Shown piece by piece: positions 36,640-49,649 of a stretch of DNA of 64,000 nucleotides (positions are counted from its first letter, which is position 1; every line of letters begins with the position of its first letter). The position numbers were made by a program, and so were the translations under genes. The notes under the pieces were generated by a model that was not told the origin of the DNA, did no database searches, and saw only the letters and a program-made list of their open reading frames with translations. The DNA lies in contig JAJTWR010000456.1 of assembly GCA_021613335.1 (NCBI GenBank), positions 98,501 through 162,500 on the forward strand. Reading direction: 5' to 3'. Source of the stretch: Whitmania pigra (lineage: Eukaryota; Annelida; Clitellata; Hirudinida; Haemopidae).

Positions 36640-39600
36640 TAGATTTGTGTCTTTCACCTAAGTATTGATCAGCGACGTTGCTAACAAATACATAAGTCAT
36701 AGTGATGAAACTTTTATTTAAAATAGTATACTTCAGCTAAAGTTCGAAATAAGGGTCAATTGTTAGCATAAAAAAATATTTTTAAAAAATTATATAAAGC
36801 AAAATATTTCCGCAAAAAAAATTATGATTTAGAAAAGTCACAAATTTTGACAATACTTTTCAATTAAGTGACCTAAATTCAATTAGAGGCTGTTCATTTA
36901 AGAAACAGTGCATTTCGTATGGCATAATGATTGATGCCAAAACATTTTTAGATTTTAACTTCATTCTATAGTCTAAACTTTTCTGTTCGAGACATTTCCA
37001 ATTATAAATAAGAAGAAAATAGCAATTAAAAACTTCTTAAATGTCTGAAGCTCAGGGGTCAACTTAGAAAGACATCGCAACTTGAGAAATTGAGATGATT
37101 GTCCCCTGACTTGTGGATTGATTTTGAATGATTAAAGCATTTTGTCTTCACTTTGACATCACGAAGGATGTCACAAATTCTTTCCTTTGAATCCGACAAA
37201 AGCCACATTACTTTTATGTTTTGTGGACTTCAATACCAAAACAAATTAGTTCAGACAGTTCCTCATATCGGGTAATAAATCCTTCCAAAATGCTTAGATG
37301 TTCACTCGCTTAAAAAATCAAATTTTTTAATTTTCGCTTCAAAGACAATAAAAACATTTTAAAAAACCAATTGTTTGTTTAAAGATATTTTAAAATATTT
37401 CAAAAATTTTGTTTATTAAAGATTGTTTGACCTTTTACCGGAAGTCAGTGAAAGTCTTTGCCAAACCTTGGAATTAGTGGTTGCCATGGTTTCTTAAGGA
37501 GCCTAAAATAGAATGCTTTGTTTTCAAGTGATGCTTTTCAAAGAATTTGGAGGCGCAGAACAAATTTTTAAGTTTTTAAATATCATTTTATGAATGATAG
37601 ACACATTTAAATCATTTTATTAGCGATTGACGTAGTAATGTTCGCTCCAACAACAAAATCCTGCTAATAATTTGCGTGGTTTAATAGAAAAATTCCAAGT
37701 ATCTAAATTCGTTGGTTATTTTGCAAAACAACTTCGGCAGTATTTTTAAGCATTATTGATGTAAATTCATTCTCTGTGGCCACATTTTATTCCGATGATT
37801 AATTTCTTCGACGCAATTTGTTCTGCGATGTAGCTTTTTTGACATTTTCTCATTTAATTTTCATTTGTTTACCATGATAAACAGCAAAAATTCATTAAAT
37901 TTTACTGAAAAGTCCTACCACCGTCTGCCCGAAAACCGTGATTTTTAAAAAGTTTAAAGTTCTTTGTTGTTGTCGTCGAGTTTTTTTTATCTATGGATAT
38001 CTGTTCACTAAGTGCCTCTGGTGTCCTTAATTAACCTCTTTGATGTCTTCCTTTAGCTTGGGTGTGTCACCTGAGCTTTTTATTTAGACGATCTTTTGAC
38101 TGATGTGATGCACTTTGTGCTTCTAATGGAAGCTCCAGCTGCGACGATGTTATTGTTATAATTGTTATTAACATTTTAATATTTTATATTTTCATTATAA
38201 TTGTTAATAACATGAGAATATTTGCTATTTTTATCATAATTGTTATTAAGATTATATTATTTTCTATTGTATTATTAACTTTCAACTTTGTGGCTTGCAT
38301 ACCTTGATTGCAACCGTAATCTTAATAGTTAACATCCAATTAAATTTAGGCTAATAGTAAAATAAAAGTTAAATTGATTAAAATCAAAAGGCAGTCTTAA
38401 ATACAGACTAATATTAGCCAAATTCAACTTCCAAGGAGCCCTTAATAAAACCACTGGTGAATCTCCCATGCTTACTTTAATTAGTGGAAGAATTTTACAG
38501 CAAAACTGAGAATGTAGGTTGAAATAGCGCCGACATATTTCCGCCGGGTTGCTAATGGAGCATCTTTGTTCGTGGTTAGTAAAAGGCTTTGTGGTTTTAT
38601 TAATAAACACATTTTTGCGTTAAATCTAGTCGCTAAAATTTTGGTTGAGAACATTCTCATAGTTATGTTCAATATCAACATCATCTGCCTATGTTCAATG
38701 GTTGGCTTTTTAATTTTAAATGAATTGTTAAATTCATTTTTAATGTTTATACTGATTTTTGTGTTTTTATTATTTCAAACTTTTGTACAAGAAATTCAAA
38801 TTCTAAAAGAAATAAGTGTATTTCCATCTAGTGCAATTAGGACAACAAAAGATATTTTATACAAAAATCACATGTTCAAGTGTCTATGTACAACAAGTAC
38901 AATAACAAGTACAATAACAAGTACAACAACAAGTACAATAACAAGTACAGTAACAAGTACAATAACAAGTACATTAACAAGTACAATAACATGTACAATA
39001 ACAAGTACAATAACAAGTACAGTAACAAGTCAGCAAACGATAAATCGTTCTCTCAAGGAAATAATGATAAATAATCATTTAAAACTCAAATGTTTTGCAA
39101 ACTGCATTTAATGGTAAAAGAATGCCATTTCAGCAGATTAAATCTATTTGTGTAAGACGAGTTTAATGATGAAATAAATTACAGAAAATATTTTAAAATT
39201 CAAAATCACTAAAGAAATAATAATTGATGACATTCAATTGACGACTTTACCGGACACAAGACATGCGACAAGCATGCATCACACAGGACACGAGAGAACA
39301 AGAGTTTTAAATCACTTGAAAACCTATGACCTAAGAAAATTATTATTACACTAGACTTTATATAATTAATACAAGTAAAACAATTACAATCAATTACATA
39401 ATTACATGTAATACTTCGTGATGTGACGATTCAAGTTGCAGACGGGTCACCGAGTCGTGGGCAAGAATCGAAATCGCAGCAAAAAAATATTTTAAAATAA
39501 ATAACGGATAATGCTAAAGTCATCAAGAAATCGAGCAGAATTTTGCACCAAAATATTTTAAATAACCAATCTGCAGAAGTCATTTCTCTGGATTATAATA

Positions 39601-40330
39601 ATTTTGTGGAAAATAAGTGCTCAAGTGAAGCGAGAAAACAAATGTGATTTACACAGAATGCAGATTACATGATGAGGATATCCGACTTCAAGTAAACATA
39701 ATTCGCGCTTTGAAGCAAACCGCTTGAGAAATATAATCGAATGGTGACGATATTGAAATACGGCTCCAAAGAAGCTACCTTGTTCTAGAATTCGCACTAC
39801 ATTCGATGTTCAAACAACGATGCAGAGGCGTCATACAAATGTTAATTCTAACAATCCAAAGTTAATGTGTTAATCACCGTTAACAAAAAAAAACCTGACA
39901 AAACATCATCAAAATTAATTACTCGACGCGGACGTAACAATAACTTAGGCTAACAATGTTCTTATACCGGCATGACAACAAAGACTTGCAAGAACTAGCA
40001 GTTATGCTAATTGCCAACATTGATGACATTCTTGACACGTGACTCACAACGTCAGATCAGTCAGAGAAAAGAAGAGAGGAGAGAGAAGGAATCGAACACG
40101 GGAATGGCGATTTGAAGGAACCGATAAGTAGCCTCGTACTAGAGAAGTTAACTGAAAGATCATCTGCACTGACCTTTCCTGGCTGGGTAACTTGTAAGAA
40201 AAAGCCGTTCTTGAAAATAAAAGTATCTGTAAAAGCCATTGTTTGTAAATTGATGAGGAGGTGAGGATTACTTATGTAATTGTTGGGGCAATCGAGTTAA
40301 GTGATCTTAAGGGATTCGTCCCTCGAATGA
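36640..40330. other. Intergenic region, includes 3' side of the VWA gene
   Basis: I find no convincing exon from 36640 to 40050. A 60-codon ATG frame on the minus strand (40057-40239) lies just past the VWA stop, with an internal GTCAGT donor; it may be 3' UTR or the first exon of another gene. The VWA polyadenylation site should fall in this interval but is not identified. Confidence 0.4.
38889..39030. repeat. 12-bp minisatellite ACAAGTACAATA
   Basis: About twelve imperfect copies of a 12-base unit, varying mainly at one or two positions. Because 12 is a multiple of three it creates long spurious frames encoding Thr-Ser-Thr-Ile or Asn-Lys-Tyr-Asn repeats. Confidence 0.95.
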
Positions 40331-40332
40331 TT

Positions 40333-43300
40333 TTATCGGTTCTCGCAGAATCGAGTGAGCATTTTCATTACTTCATGCTTGTATTGAAGTCGAGTATTAC
40401 TGTGTGCATTCTTTGTCTTTCCTAGTTTTTCTAGGCTTCCATGGGGATCTTTGTGGAGGAAAAAGGACTCCAATTGTTTCAGGTATCTCGGATCGTGTCG
40501 ATTTGAATCGAAGCTGAAGTAATTGACAGATGCACCATTGTTTGAAGCCAAAGACATCAGCTGGATGGGGTCAATCGTTTTGCCGATGCCGACGACAAAC
40601 AGTTCGAAGTTCATATTTTGGATCATGTCAGAAGCCAACCTTACGCTGTCTTCGATATCTTCGATGACTCCATCGACAATTAAGATGGCAATTTTACGAG
40701 TACCGGTTCTGTCAGAAGCCCTATGGGAATGTGCGTTGGGTTCGGAGACGGAACTTTTATTGCAGATGTCGAGTTCCTCCTTGCTGAGAGCAAATCCGTC
40801 CATTGTCAGCATGTCGGACATGGCTTGGATGAGCGAAGAAGTGCCATGCATGGACTCCATTTCGTTGATCTTTCCAAGCAGCTCTTTCTTTTCGGTGAAA
40901 ACATCGCTTCTTTTCAGTCTCCGTCTCTGCGAATTGCTGGACAAAGAAGCGGCTTTGTAGACGGGCACGTATTGACCGTAGGCAGATGTTCTCGGACCGA
41001 TCAGGTCGATGTAGTCGTGGGCGAATCTCACGCTAACTTTCCCTTTCTTCATGTCCAATCCGGAGACAAAATCTTTCACGATCTGCCAGCTTCGTCTTCT
41101 TCTCTTCCCTGACCTTGACCTCACATCAACTCCTACCACCAGGTCCAAAGGCCAATTAGGACGACAAGCTGGAAAATAATGACATTAATTGTTCAATTCA
41201 TTGTTTTATTAACAGAAATTGCTAAATCTTGATTTACATTTTTTAAATTTAGTGGTTATTTGAGGCTTACCCTGCAATTTTAATGGTGAGCTAGGTTTCC
41301 AGTCTTCTTCCTTGGCTGGTCCTTTTGGCTGGCCATTAAGAGAATGTTTTCCACCATCGATTTCTCCAGGAACGTTTTTGAATTTATGCGAATCGACGGG
41401 GTAACCAAAGAAATATCTGAAGTCGTCCTTTCCATCGAGAGGGCCTTCATTACCAAGAATGGCAAGAGCAGCATTCTTGTTAATCCACCATCCAATCATG
41501 TGAGTCGTACCGATCATACAGCCAATAGGAGCATAGGTCCCGTTCAATAATTCGGCGTAGATGTATCCGTCTTGAATCCTGACCGTATCGGGTAGAAAGC
41601 TGGGCAGTGAAAGTTGGCTGCCGCCATTGATGTGACCATAATGGGGCTGGTGTGGTTTGGCTAAGGGCTTGCTTTCAGGCATCAGACAATGGATTGTTCC
41701 ATCCCGCTGGACGCCCCATAATTTTGGTTTCCCGGAAAATTTTCGAGACGAGGAATAGCCCATCATTTCCATTACTCTGTTATCCTGACCTGGAATGAAA
41801 CCTTCACGTCCCTTTTTGTTTTCAGTTTCAAAAGTCACTCCGGGTCTTTCACCGACAGGATCAAATGAACCAGGACCGGTGTATTCCACCCAGACGAGTT
41901 CATATTCATCGTCTGTGATTTGAGCGTGATTTGCACCTTTGTTGTAAGCAATGCTGTTATCTGAAACTTTAATATTTGACTTGGATGCAGAACTTTTAAC
42001 TTCGTTTCTATCGTAATTGTAAACATTGTTTGAGGTCTGCCCATCATCGGATCCAAATGTTGCCGAATGGAGGTGATTATCGAGAATGTCTTGGATATGT
42101 GAATTTACGCCGGAAGTTCGCCTTCTTTTGGTCCAGCACCCCCTAGCAGGATCACCATTGGAAGGAGGTGGGAGATTGATCCTCGAAGGAATGTTATGAA
42201 GATCAAGGGGTTGACCTGAATTGTTGTTGGCTTTCACATAAACCCCTGGACAAACGAATTGATACCATACCGGGCTTTCTTTCGGAACGTTATTATAATC
42301 CCAGAAACCGCTACTTCCGTGACGGTCGAGAAGTTTGACGTAATTTGATCTATCTCCTTCAACAATGTAGTTATCGACAAACTTATCATTTTTTAAGTTG
42401 TCGTCTTTCACAAAGTTTGAATCGTCATTTCCAGATTGAGAATCTTCGTAATTTTTCTCAATAACTCTGACATAAAGAGAGTTAGTGCTCTTTCCCTCTT
42501 GAAATTGACTGTAGTGATTGTGAGGCCGCGTGGGAAGAGTTGGGAAACACGGACCACTCAGCATTTCATAAACTGGACCAGACCAGGAAGATAACTTTTC
42601 AGCTTCTCTGCTCAAATCCGAATACGGCTCATAGAACCTCATTCCCAGCGGGCTGCCGTGGTCGTCGTAACCCCAAAAATCTTTCTTGGAATTTCTAAAG
42701 TACTCGGTGTTTGTAGCGGGATCAACAAAAATGATGTGATAAAAAAGCCTCTTCCTATGACCGTGGTGGTAATGTACGTGCTCGGCAACCTTGTAATAAA
42801 CTGATCTGTCGTTATCGTCAGTGCCCCAGAAGTCTTCGTTATCGCAATTGGAACTTCTTGGCAATTTACTTGGGTTTAAGTGAAGGCGATGAGGAGATTG
42901 GATGTTGTAAGGATCGTCTTCAATTTGCTGATGGTTCAACAAATTGTTTCCATGCTCATCCACACTGCTTCCAGAGTAATGTTCTTCCAATTGATTTAGA
43001 TCTTGTTGATTCGAGATTATGTTCCAGTCGTCTGAAATAAAAAGCAATTTGTCAAGAAGTAGAAACAAAACATTTCACTTTCTTAACTACCTGGATTGAC
43101 TGGTTTGGTCCAAGAATCATGAATGACGTTCGAAGGTTCCATCAAATGGGTTCCAGCCATCGGTGTAACGTAAGAACGGTGACCATGAATGCTTCCGTGT
43201 TTCTTGTCGAACACCGACTCGATTGCATTTCCCGAACCCTCGCCCTCACGATCGACCTTTCCCTTTTCATTGGTCAGAATGTTCGAAGGTTCGTCTGCCC

Positions 43301-44680
43301 CTATTTCATCAAAACCTTCAGGTTTTGCGAGGCTGTTCAAGTTTTTGGGGTGCTCTTCGAATATTGGCTTGAAATTCGTACGCGGTTCTTCTTCAATTCT
43401 GTTGTTCAACTTCAAGGTATGGGAAAGGTCTCTGGAATCGGTGTCGAATTCTTTCGAATCGAACTTTTCCATCCGTGAAGAAGTTCCTTTCAGTTCGGGA
43501 GCCTCGATGGGGACATCGAACGAAAATGCAGTTGAAGTGGTTGGTTTTTGGGTAGGTTTCTTTGTGGTTGTTGTTGTTGTTGTTGTTGTGGTGGAGGTGG
43601 TCGGTTTGGTTGTAGTGGTCGTCGTCGTAGTGGTTGTGGTTCTTTTGGTTGTGGGAGGGTTTGTCGCTGTCGGAGATCAATTTTAAAGACAGTTTCAAAA
43701 TTTGTTCTTGGATAACTAAAGTCAATAAATTTTGAAATGCAAAATTAATAATAAATTAATAATCATCCATCAAACCTGCACAAGTTTTGATGGCCAAAAA
43801 ATTCTTGATGGTGTCCATGCTCTTGAAATCATTCACTCTGAAGGTGTAGTATTCTGTTGGCTTGCTGGCAATCATTTCAAGTTCCTCGTTCCTCACCTCT
43901 GATCCCACACCAATGGCAAACAGGTGAATTCCACTGTCCCTGGCCTTTTGTGCTTCTATCTTGGTGGCCGTGGCATTACGAGAGTCTCCGTCCGTTATGA
44001 TGATGCCGATGCGGTTGACCCAATAAGTCATTCTGGCTCCTTGATCCGTGCTGAAGCTGTATTCGCGAATGTAAGCCAAAGCTTCGTCAGTCTTGGTGTC
44101 ATGGCCTCCAGATTGGCGGATGTGGCTGACGGCTGCTTTGACGTCCGACTTGAGGTTGTAGGCATAAAAAGGAAACTGGAGCTGAGGATGGTCTGAATAG
44201 GTGACGACGCTGACTTTTTGGTTACGACTTCCGATGTGAAAGAGATCGACAACCTCGTTGACGAAGGATAGTTGACGCTTAAAGTCAACATCCCAAATAC
44301 TGTTTGAGGCGTCCAAAACGAAAACTACATCAGCAGCTTTCCCATGGCAATCTGAAAATTTTTAGAAGTAATTTATCTAATTTATCTAATAATTCTGGAA
44401 AATTCATGAATGATAAACTTTTTAAGAGATAATTTAATTTATCAAAGTTATTCACCTTCAAATCGTTGATGCTGAGGATGCACCTGGAAGGAGAAAATTT
44501 TATTTTTAATATCTAATTTAAGTATTTATTTTTAATATTTAATTTTAATATTTACTTTAATATTTAACTATTTATTTAACTTTCATTTATTCATAAGCAA
44601 TCTTCCTTAAATCTTATTGAAAATAATAGTGCCATGAATTAATTTTTATACGTTACGACGATGATGATGACGACGACGAC

Positions 44681-44728
<48 letters not shown>

Positions 44729-45345
44729 CACGACGATCGCTCTTATCAGTAACGTGATCGTGTGGCACGATTGGAAAATTATTGCATTATCTCACAGTAA
44801 TCACAGTCGTTATGTTTGTCATCATAATCATCATCATAATCGTCGTCATCATCATCATAATCATCAATGCAGTGAGGTAATAATGGCCTTAAAGCATGAA
44901 ATTGCTATTTTTTTATTTTTAATATCGAAGGATGTCGATAGGATACACAACAACAGCAGCAATAATAATAATAATAACGAACAATAATTCAGACACAGCA
45001 GTGACGTGACATAGATGAATTAATTTATGACGAAGTTTGTGATAATATTTATATCTTGTTTTTTTTTGTTAATTTATCTGATATTTTGATTATCCAATGA
45101 AGGTGTGCCAAAAGTTCTCACAGCTTACTCTAAAAACATTTATATTTCTTAAGTTTATCAATTTTTTATTGTCGATAATTAATTAATATTTAATTCCAGC
45201 ATTTGTTAAGTCAGAATAACAATTCTTTACTTCAGATGCAACAGATGTGCGTCTCACACAAAACTCCTGAAAAGCATGTTTATGCCCCAAAAAGCATCTG
45301 TTACCTTTGAGCAAATGTTGCTGTTCATTTTAACTGACAAACAAT

Positions 45346-45442
<97 letters not shown>

Positions 45443-46275
45443 CTCAACGAGCCAGGTTTCGTACACGACACCACACGATTGATCTGATAACTCTGGTAAT
45501 TTTGTTATGATAAATACAATATTGTCACAGGCTGGAATTTAATTAATGTGTCAATTAATGTATTATTCACTTTCTGACATTAAATAAGGTATTCACTTTA
45601 GCATTCCTAGACAGAAAGAATTTTCTTCAATACATCATTTGGAGGTATTATTATTATTATCAGCATCATTAAAGCAATAATCATAACAATTACAATAATC
45701 GCAACAACGACAGTGATAATAGACATTTCAAAGTGTTTCAGATTTAATAAGCAGGGTTAGGGTTAGGGTTAGGGCTAGGGTTATTGTTTTGGGTTTTGGT
45801 ATTAACAAAAATAATGCTGGTATAATAATAATAATAATAGATCTTATTTATTAATATTATTACTGTTGTGGTTATTATTTTATCAAACTGGCATCAAATT
45901 CAAATCAATGCAGAGAGCGGCAAACAATTGGTATTTGGTCGCATTTGGAGTCTTCAATAAGAGGAATGTTTTATGCTGAATTTAATAACTATTACTTGCT
46001 GATAAATCATTTGTGATGGCGATGACGGTGACGACGACGACGACTACGATGATGATGATGGTGATGATGATGACAACGATGACGATGGTGATGACAACAC
46101 CCACAGATTGACTGCGAAAATAATTAATTTTTAAAGATTGTTAACTTGAGCTAATTAAAAGCATTTGTTGAAACTCAGAGTCGATAAAAACAATCTGAGT
46201 AATAATAATAATAATAATAATAATAATAGCGATAAACATAAGCAGAACAATAACAATAAGAACAACAACAACAAT

Positions 46276-46306
<31 letters not shown>

Positions 46307-46905
46307 TACACTAATAATAATCACGGAAATAATAATAAAGAAATAAATTATTGAAAAATGTATTATTAATGAATTATTGACTTGGAGGTTAATTATTCCA
46401 AACACAGTGAAAACATTCTTGTTTGTCGGCAGGCGGTGGTTAAAAGTGGATCGAAGGTTGTTTTGTTTTTGAATTTACGAGCATGTTTTTATCGTTTTTA
46501 TCGTTTTTATCGTTTTTATCGTTTTTATTTACCCCACCCTCACTGTCTTCTTTGTTTTTATGTAAGCTTTAGAAACAGGCTCACATGCAAAATATTTAAA
46601 CATTTCACTGTCGCCATTATTTCTTAAACTACAATTAATTAAAAATTAATAAAATTTAATGCCTAAAATTAATGTAATTAAGCGCATTAATTTTAAATAT
46701 ATTATTATTATTATTTGTTGTTGTTATTACTTGCACTGATAGATTGCTTAAGTTAATTAGTAACTTTCAAGGCATATTGATGAGCACTATTGAAAGTGAG
46801 ACATTGAAACCATTACAAACACTAACATACCTTCGATGACGTCATTTGACACGTGAGAGCGATGAGCAGCACATGACCGACTAACGTGTAGTATGGTCCC
46901 ATCAT
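40333..46905 (-). CDS. Large secreted protein with two VWA domains and FWG repeats
   Basis: Exons 46831-46905, 44456-44483, 43776-44351, 43091-43666, 41271-43031, 40333-41168 join in phase to 1283 aa. Exon 1 is a signal peptide (MMGPYYTLVGHVLLIALTC). Exon 3 is a matrilin/collagen-type VWA domain with the metal-site motif VLDASNS, IITDGDS and LFAIGVGSE. Exon 4 starts with a Thr-rich, mucin-like linker of about 35 residues rich in Thr-Thr and Lys-Pro-Thr, then a charged spacer. Exon 5 (587 aa) has four spaced FWG/LWG motifs (DFWGTDDND, DFWGYDDHG, GFWDYNN, LWGVQRDG) and an acidic His/Asn-rich composition with few cysteines. Exon 6 is a second, degenerate VWA with VVGVDVRSRSG replacing the metal motif and ELFVVGIGKT near its end; it ends in TRFCENR. 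Extracellular matrix or secreted adhesion role is inferred from VWA. I know no protein with this architecture. Confidence 0.85.
43555..43666 (-). other. Thr-rich linker of the VWA protein
   Basis: Codons ACA, ACC and ACG alternate with a few Lys and Pro codons, giving a dense O-glycosylation candidate between VWA domain 1 and the FWG region. The DNA is an (ACA)n-like tract that stays in frame and is flanked by non-repetitive coding sequence on one side and a splice acceptor on the other. Confidence 0.8.
43776..44351 (-). other. VWA domain 1 with intact metal site (exon 3)
   Basis: One exon encodes almost the whole domain: beta strand DVVFVLD followed by the MIDAS residues in DASNS, the middle Thr in the TKTDEAL segment, and RIGIIITDGDS supplying the last acidic ligand. 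All expected metal-coordinating positions are present, so ligand binding through a divalent cation is plausible. Confidence 0.88.
44656..44737. repeat. (GAT)n trinucleotide array in VWA intron 1
   Basis: Interrupted GAC/GAT array followed by about 60 bases of pure GAT, in the intron between the signal-peptide exon and exon 2 of the VWA gene. Confidence 0.95.
45346..45441. repeat. (CAT)n array, about 31 pure units
   Basis: Uninterrupted CAT/ATC repeat of about 95 bases, also in VWA intron 1. Its open frame reads poly-His and is not a gene. Confidence 0.98.
45754..45783. repeat. Interstitial telomere-type (TTAGGG)n
   Basis: About five copies of GGGTTA, one with a single change (GGGCTA), embedded in unrelated sequence inside VWA intron 1. 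TTAGGG is the ancestral animal telomere unit. The run is far too short and too internal to be a chromosome end. Confidence 0.9.
46198..46340. repeat. (AAT)n/(AAC)n imperfect array in VWA intron 1
   Basis: Interrupted AAT and AAC runs. Adjacent 46495-46530 holds four to five copies of TTTTTATCG, an unrelated 9-base repeat. Confidence 0.85.
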
Positions 46906-48694
46906 AACTTTTGCCTAGATCTTCTAAATAATTTAAAAATATATTTTAAATATATGTTTTTGTAAAATATTTTTAATATTTTTCAGCTATATTAATATTG
47001 CTATTAATAAACCAGCTCAATTATTAAATCACATCAAAACATGACGCAGACCTGCGAATGAACGGTATGCGAGCCGCTTCATTGCCAGCAGCAACAACAA
47101 TAGGATTAACGTAAATAATAATAAAAATAAAAATAATAATAATAATAATAATAATAACAATAATAATAATAAAAAAATAATAATAATAATAATAACAACA
47201 GTTATTTTGGTATGTAAATGCAAAACAAAGAATCTTTGATCCTATTATCACCCAGACAGGCGTCGCAAGTATGCATTGACAATATTTCTTGAGTTTCATT
47301 CGTATTGATGTCGTGAGAAGTGATGATGATTCGCTGTTGTTGATGTTGCTGTCATCGCAATCGGAGTCACCGTCATCGTCGTCGTCGTCGTCATCATCGT
47401 TATCATCATCATCACCATCATCATTTTCAACATCAAGATCAAAAGTAAGGCGTTCACATTCTGTTAACAAACTGCCATATTTTCAACTTGTAACTTCTCA
47501 GAAAAGCTTTCTGAAGGAATAATGGCTTACAACAGCATTAGTACTGAAAATTCATTTTTCTCTTGCAACTCTGGGTTTTGAAAACAAGACCTTGGGAACT
47601 ATTCCGATTTCACATGACTGCCAACATATGCCGCTTCAAGAACTTATTTAAGTCTGTGATATTTATAACCAAGTGGAGAAAGTAGGAGGAGTAGAGAATG
47701 AAAATGACAAATGTTATATCAGTAACATTGGGGTTTGCCACGATGACGTGACCTTTGAAATTCCACTGGATTGACAGACATTTGCTTCATGACGTGGGTC
47801 CATCATTTCGCATTGACCTCAGTAATTTAATAATTTGTCTGGGTTGTTTAAGAAACTGTTCGTGATTTAGTGATGAATTCTTTTTAAATTTTAAATCAAT
47901 TTTCAAGAATCTATTTATGGTTTCTCGTGACACGACCCAGACAAATTTAAAAAGCTTGAGTTCTTCATGAATTTGTTTATTTAAACTAACTTCTTACACG
48001 AAGGTTTAATTTAAGACTCAGGCTGTAGCTAAAAATAACCAGCCAATCAGAAATCACACGAATACAAACGGGTTTACTAAGCCCTATGGACCCAAGGGGC
48101 TCTTTAAAGGGGTAAGGGCTCCTTAAAAGGAGTAATGGAGTCCAAGGTAAATGAAGAAATTTCTGGAGAAAGAAGTTGTTGGGATGAATTGCTGAGATGA
48201 TTGAAATTAATAAACCAGGTGGTGGTGGTGATGGTGATGTTTAGATAATTTATTAAATAATAATAACAATTAAAATAATGATGATCATATCTGAATATAT
48301 GCTGAAAGATTAAAAAGTGTTGATTTATTGATCACCAAATCTAATATAAATGAAATCCAACATTGTAAAAAACATTGAAATAAGGACAGCAAATTAGGAC
48401 TAATTAATAATTAATTTAATAATAGAAATAATAATAAATTAAATTTGTAAATAAATTCACTTTTCACTCACGCTAGTTTGTTCTCTTAAGAATGTCTTCT
48501 GAACTTCAAAAAATTATCTTCGACTTTTGCAAATAATTACAAAGTTAAAGTTCTTTAACTTTAAGATGAACTTGAAAGTTAACTTGAAAGTCTTGTCTAA
48601 AAGTTAATGTTTTAGTTCGCAAGTTTAAATCGACTCGACTGAATCAATGTTCGTTTCAAAAATTCACAATCTACTCTTCTCTCAAACCTTCTTC
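46906..48694. other. Probable 5' UTR intron of the VWA gene
   Basis: No coding exon found. It holds an AAT array near 47110-47200, a CGT/CAT tract at 47370-47430 and otherwise plain AT-rich DNA. Frames encoding poly-Asp or poly-Ile here come from those arrays. Confidence 0.4.
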
Positions 48695-48810
48695 AGAATT
48701 GAAGGTTTTCTGGTAGGTGCCTCTCTTATATGCGAATATTTGACGCATTCCCCGCATACCGATGACGCCACTATTGGATCGAGTGCACGTGCGCAGAGGT
48801 TTATGTGGCG
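48695..48810 (-). promoter_or_regulatory. Candidate core promoter of the VWA gene
   Basis: On the minus strand, a GC-rich block contains an E-box CACGTG (48786-48791), a CCAAT motif (48773-48777), a GCGTCA element and TATAAGAG (48723-48730) in that order and spacing. Transcription to the left would give a leader exon and a 5' UTR intron of about 1.6 kb before the signal-peptide exon at 46905. The gene link is inferred from orientation and the absence of any other minus-strand gene here. Confidence 0.5.
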
Positions 48811-49325
48811 CGCACTTTGCTTATGAGCAGACGGAAACGTGGATGAATGAATGAATGAATATGTCTGGTGGTAACAAGTGGCCTCATCAGAATAAAAAAC
48901 ATCTTCATTCCGGAGCAGTGCTTCTATATTTAGCCTCGCCGGAAATTTTTAAATTCCCTTTCGATGATTGGTGCATTGATGCATTGATGAATTTGCACGT
49001 CCTCAGTTTTCATACCGCATATATTAGTCCTAAGCATTACTCATCCCTGTACTCGTCATCATCATCATCATCACCATCATCCTCTTCCTTCTCTTCCTCA
49101 TCATCATCATCATCACCCATATTCATCATTATCATCATCATCACCCACATTTATCATCATCAGCAGCAGCAGCATAAATAGTAAAGGTCTAACCTTCAAA
49201 TGCCGGATGTAAATTCGCATTCTTTCAAATAAATGACGTCACTCACGATTTAACAAATGATCATTTCTCATTAGAGGACAAAAATTAATTATTATTAATG
49301 ATGTCAATGTTATTTATTAGTGACC

Positions 49326-49649
<324 letters not shown>

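Noticed and set aside
38889..39030. CRISPR-like array
   Set aside because: Units are contiguous 12-mers with no unique spacers, in a eukaryotic genome.
38566..39111. 181-codon plus frame with Thr-Ser-Thr-Ile repeats and a hydrophobic start
   Set aside because: The repeat part is the 12-bp minisatellite; the hydrophobic part is AT-rich DNA rich in Leu/Ile/Phe codons and begins at a non-ATG codon.
40523..41112. Plus-strand frames opposite VWA domain 2
   Set aside because: Antisense shadows of exon 6; the minus frame has the domain and consistent splicing.
43189..43686. 165-codon plus-strand frame rich in Val
   Set aside because: Antisense shadow of VWA exon 4 and its Thr-rich linker.
45276..45482. 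Poly-His frame
   Set aside because: Created by the (CAT)n array inside an intron of the VWA gene.
47024..47470. 148-codon minus frame with poly-Asp and poly-Ile
   Set aside because: Joined reading of CGT/CAT and AAT arrays in the probable 5' intron of the VWA gene.
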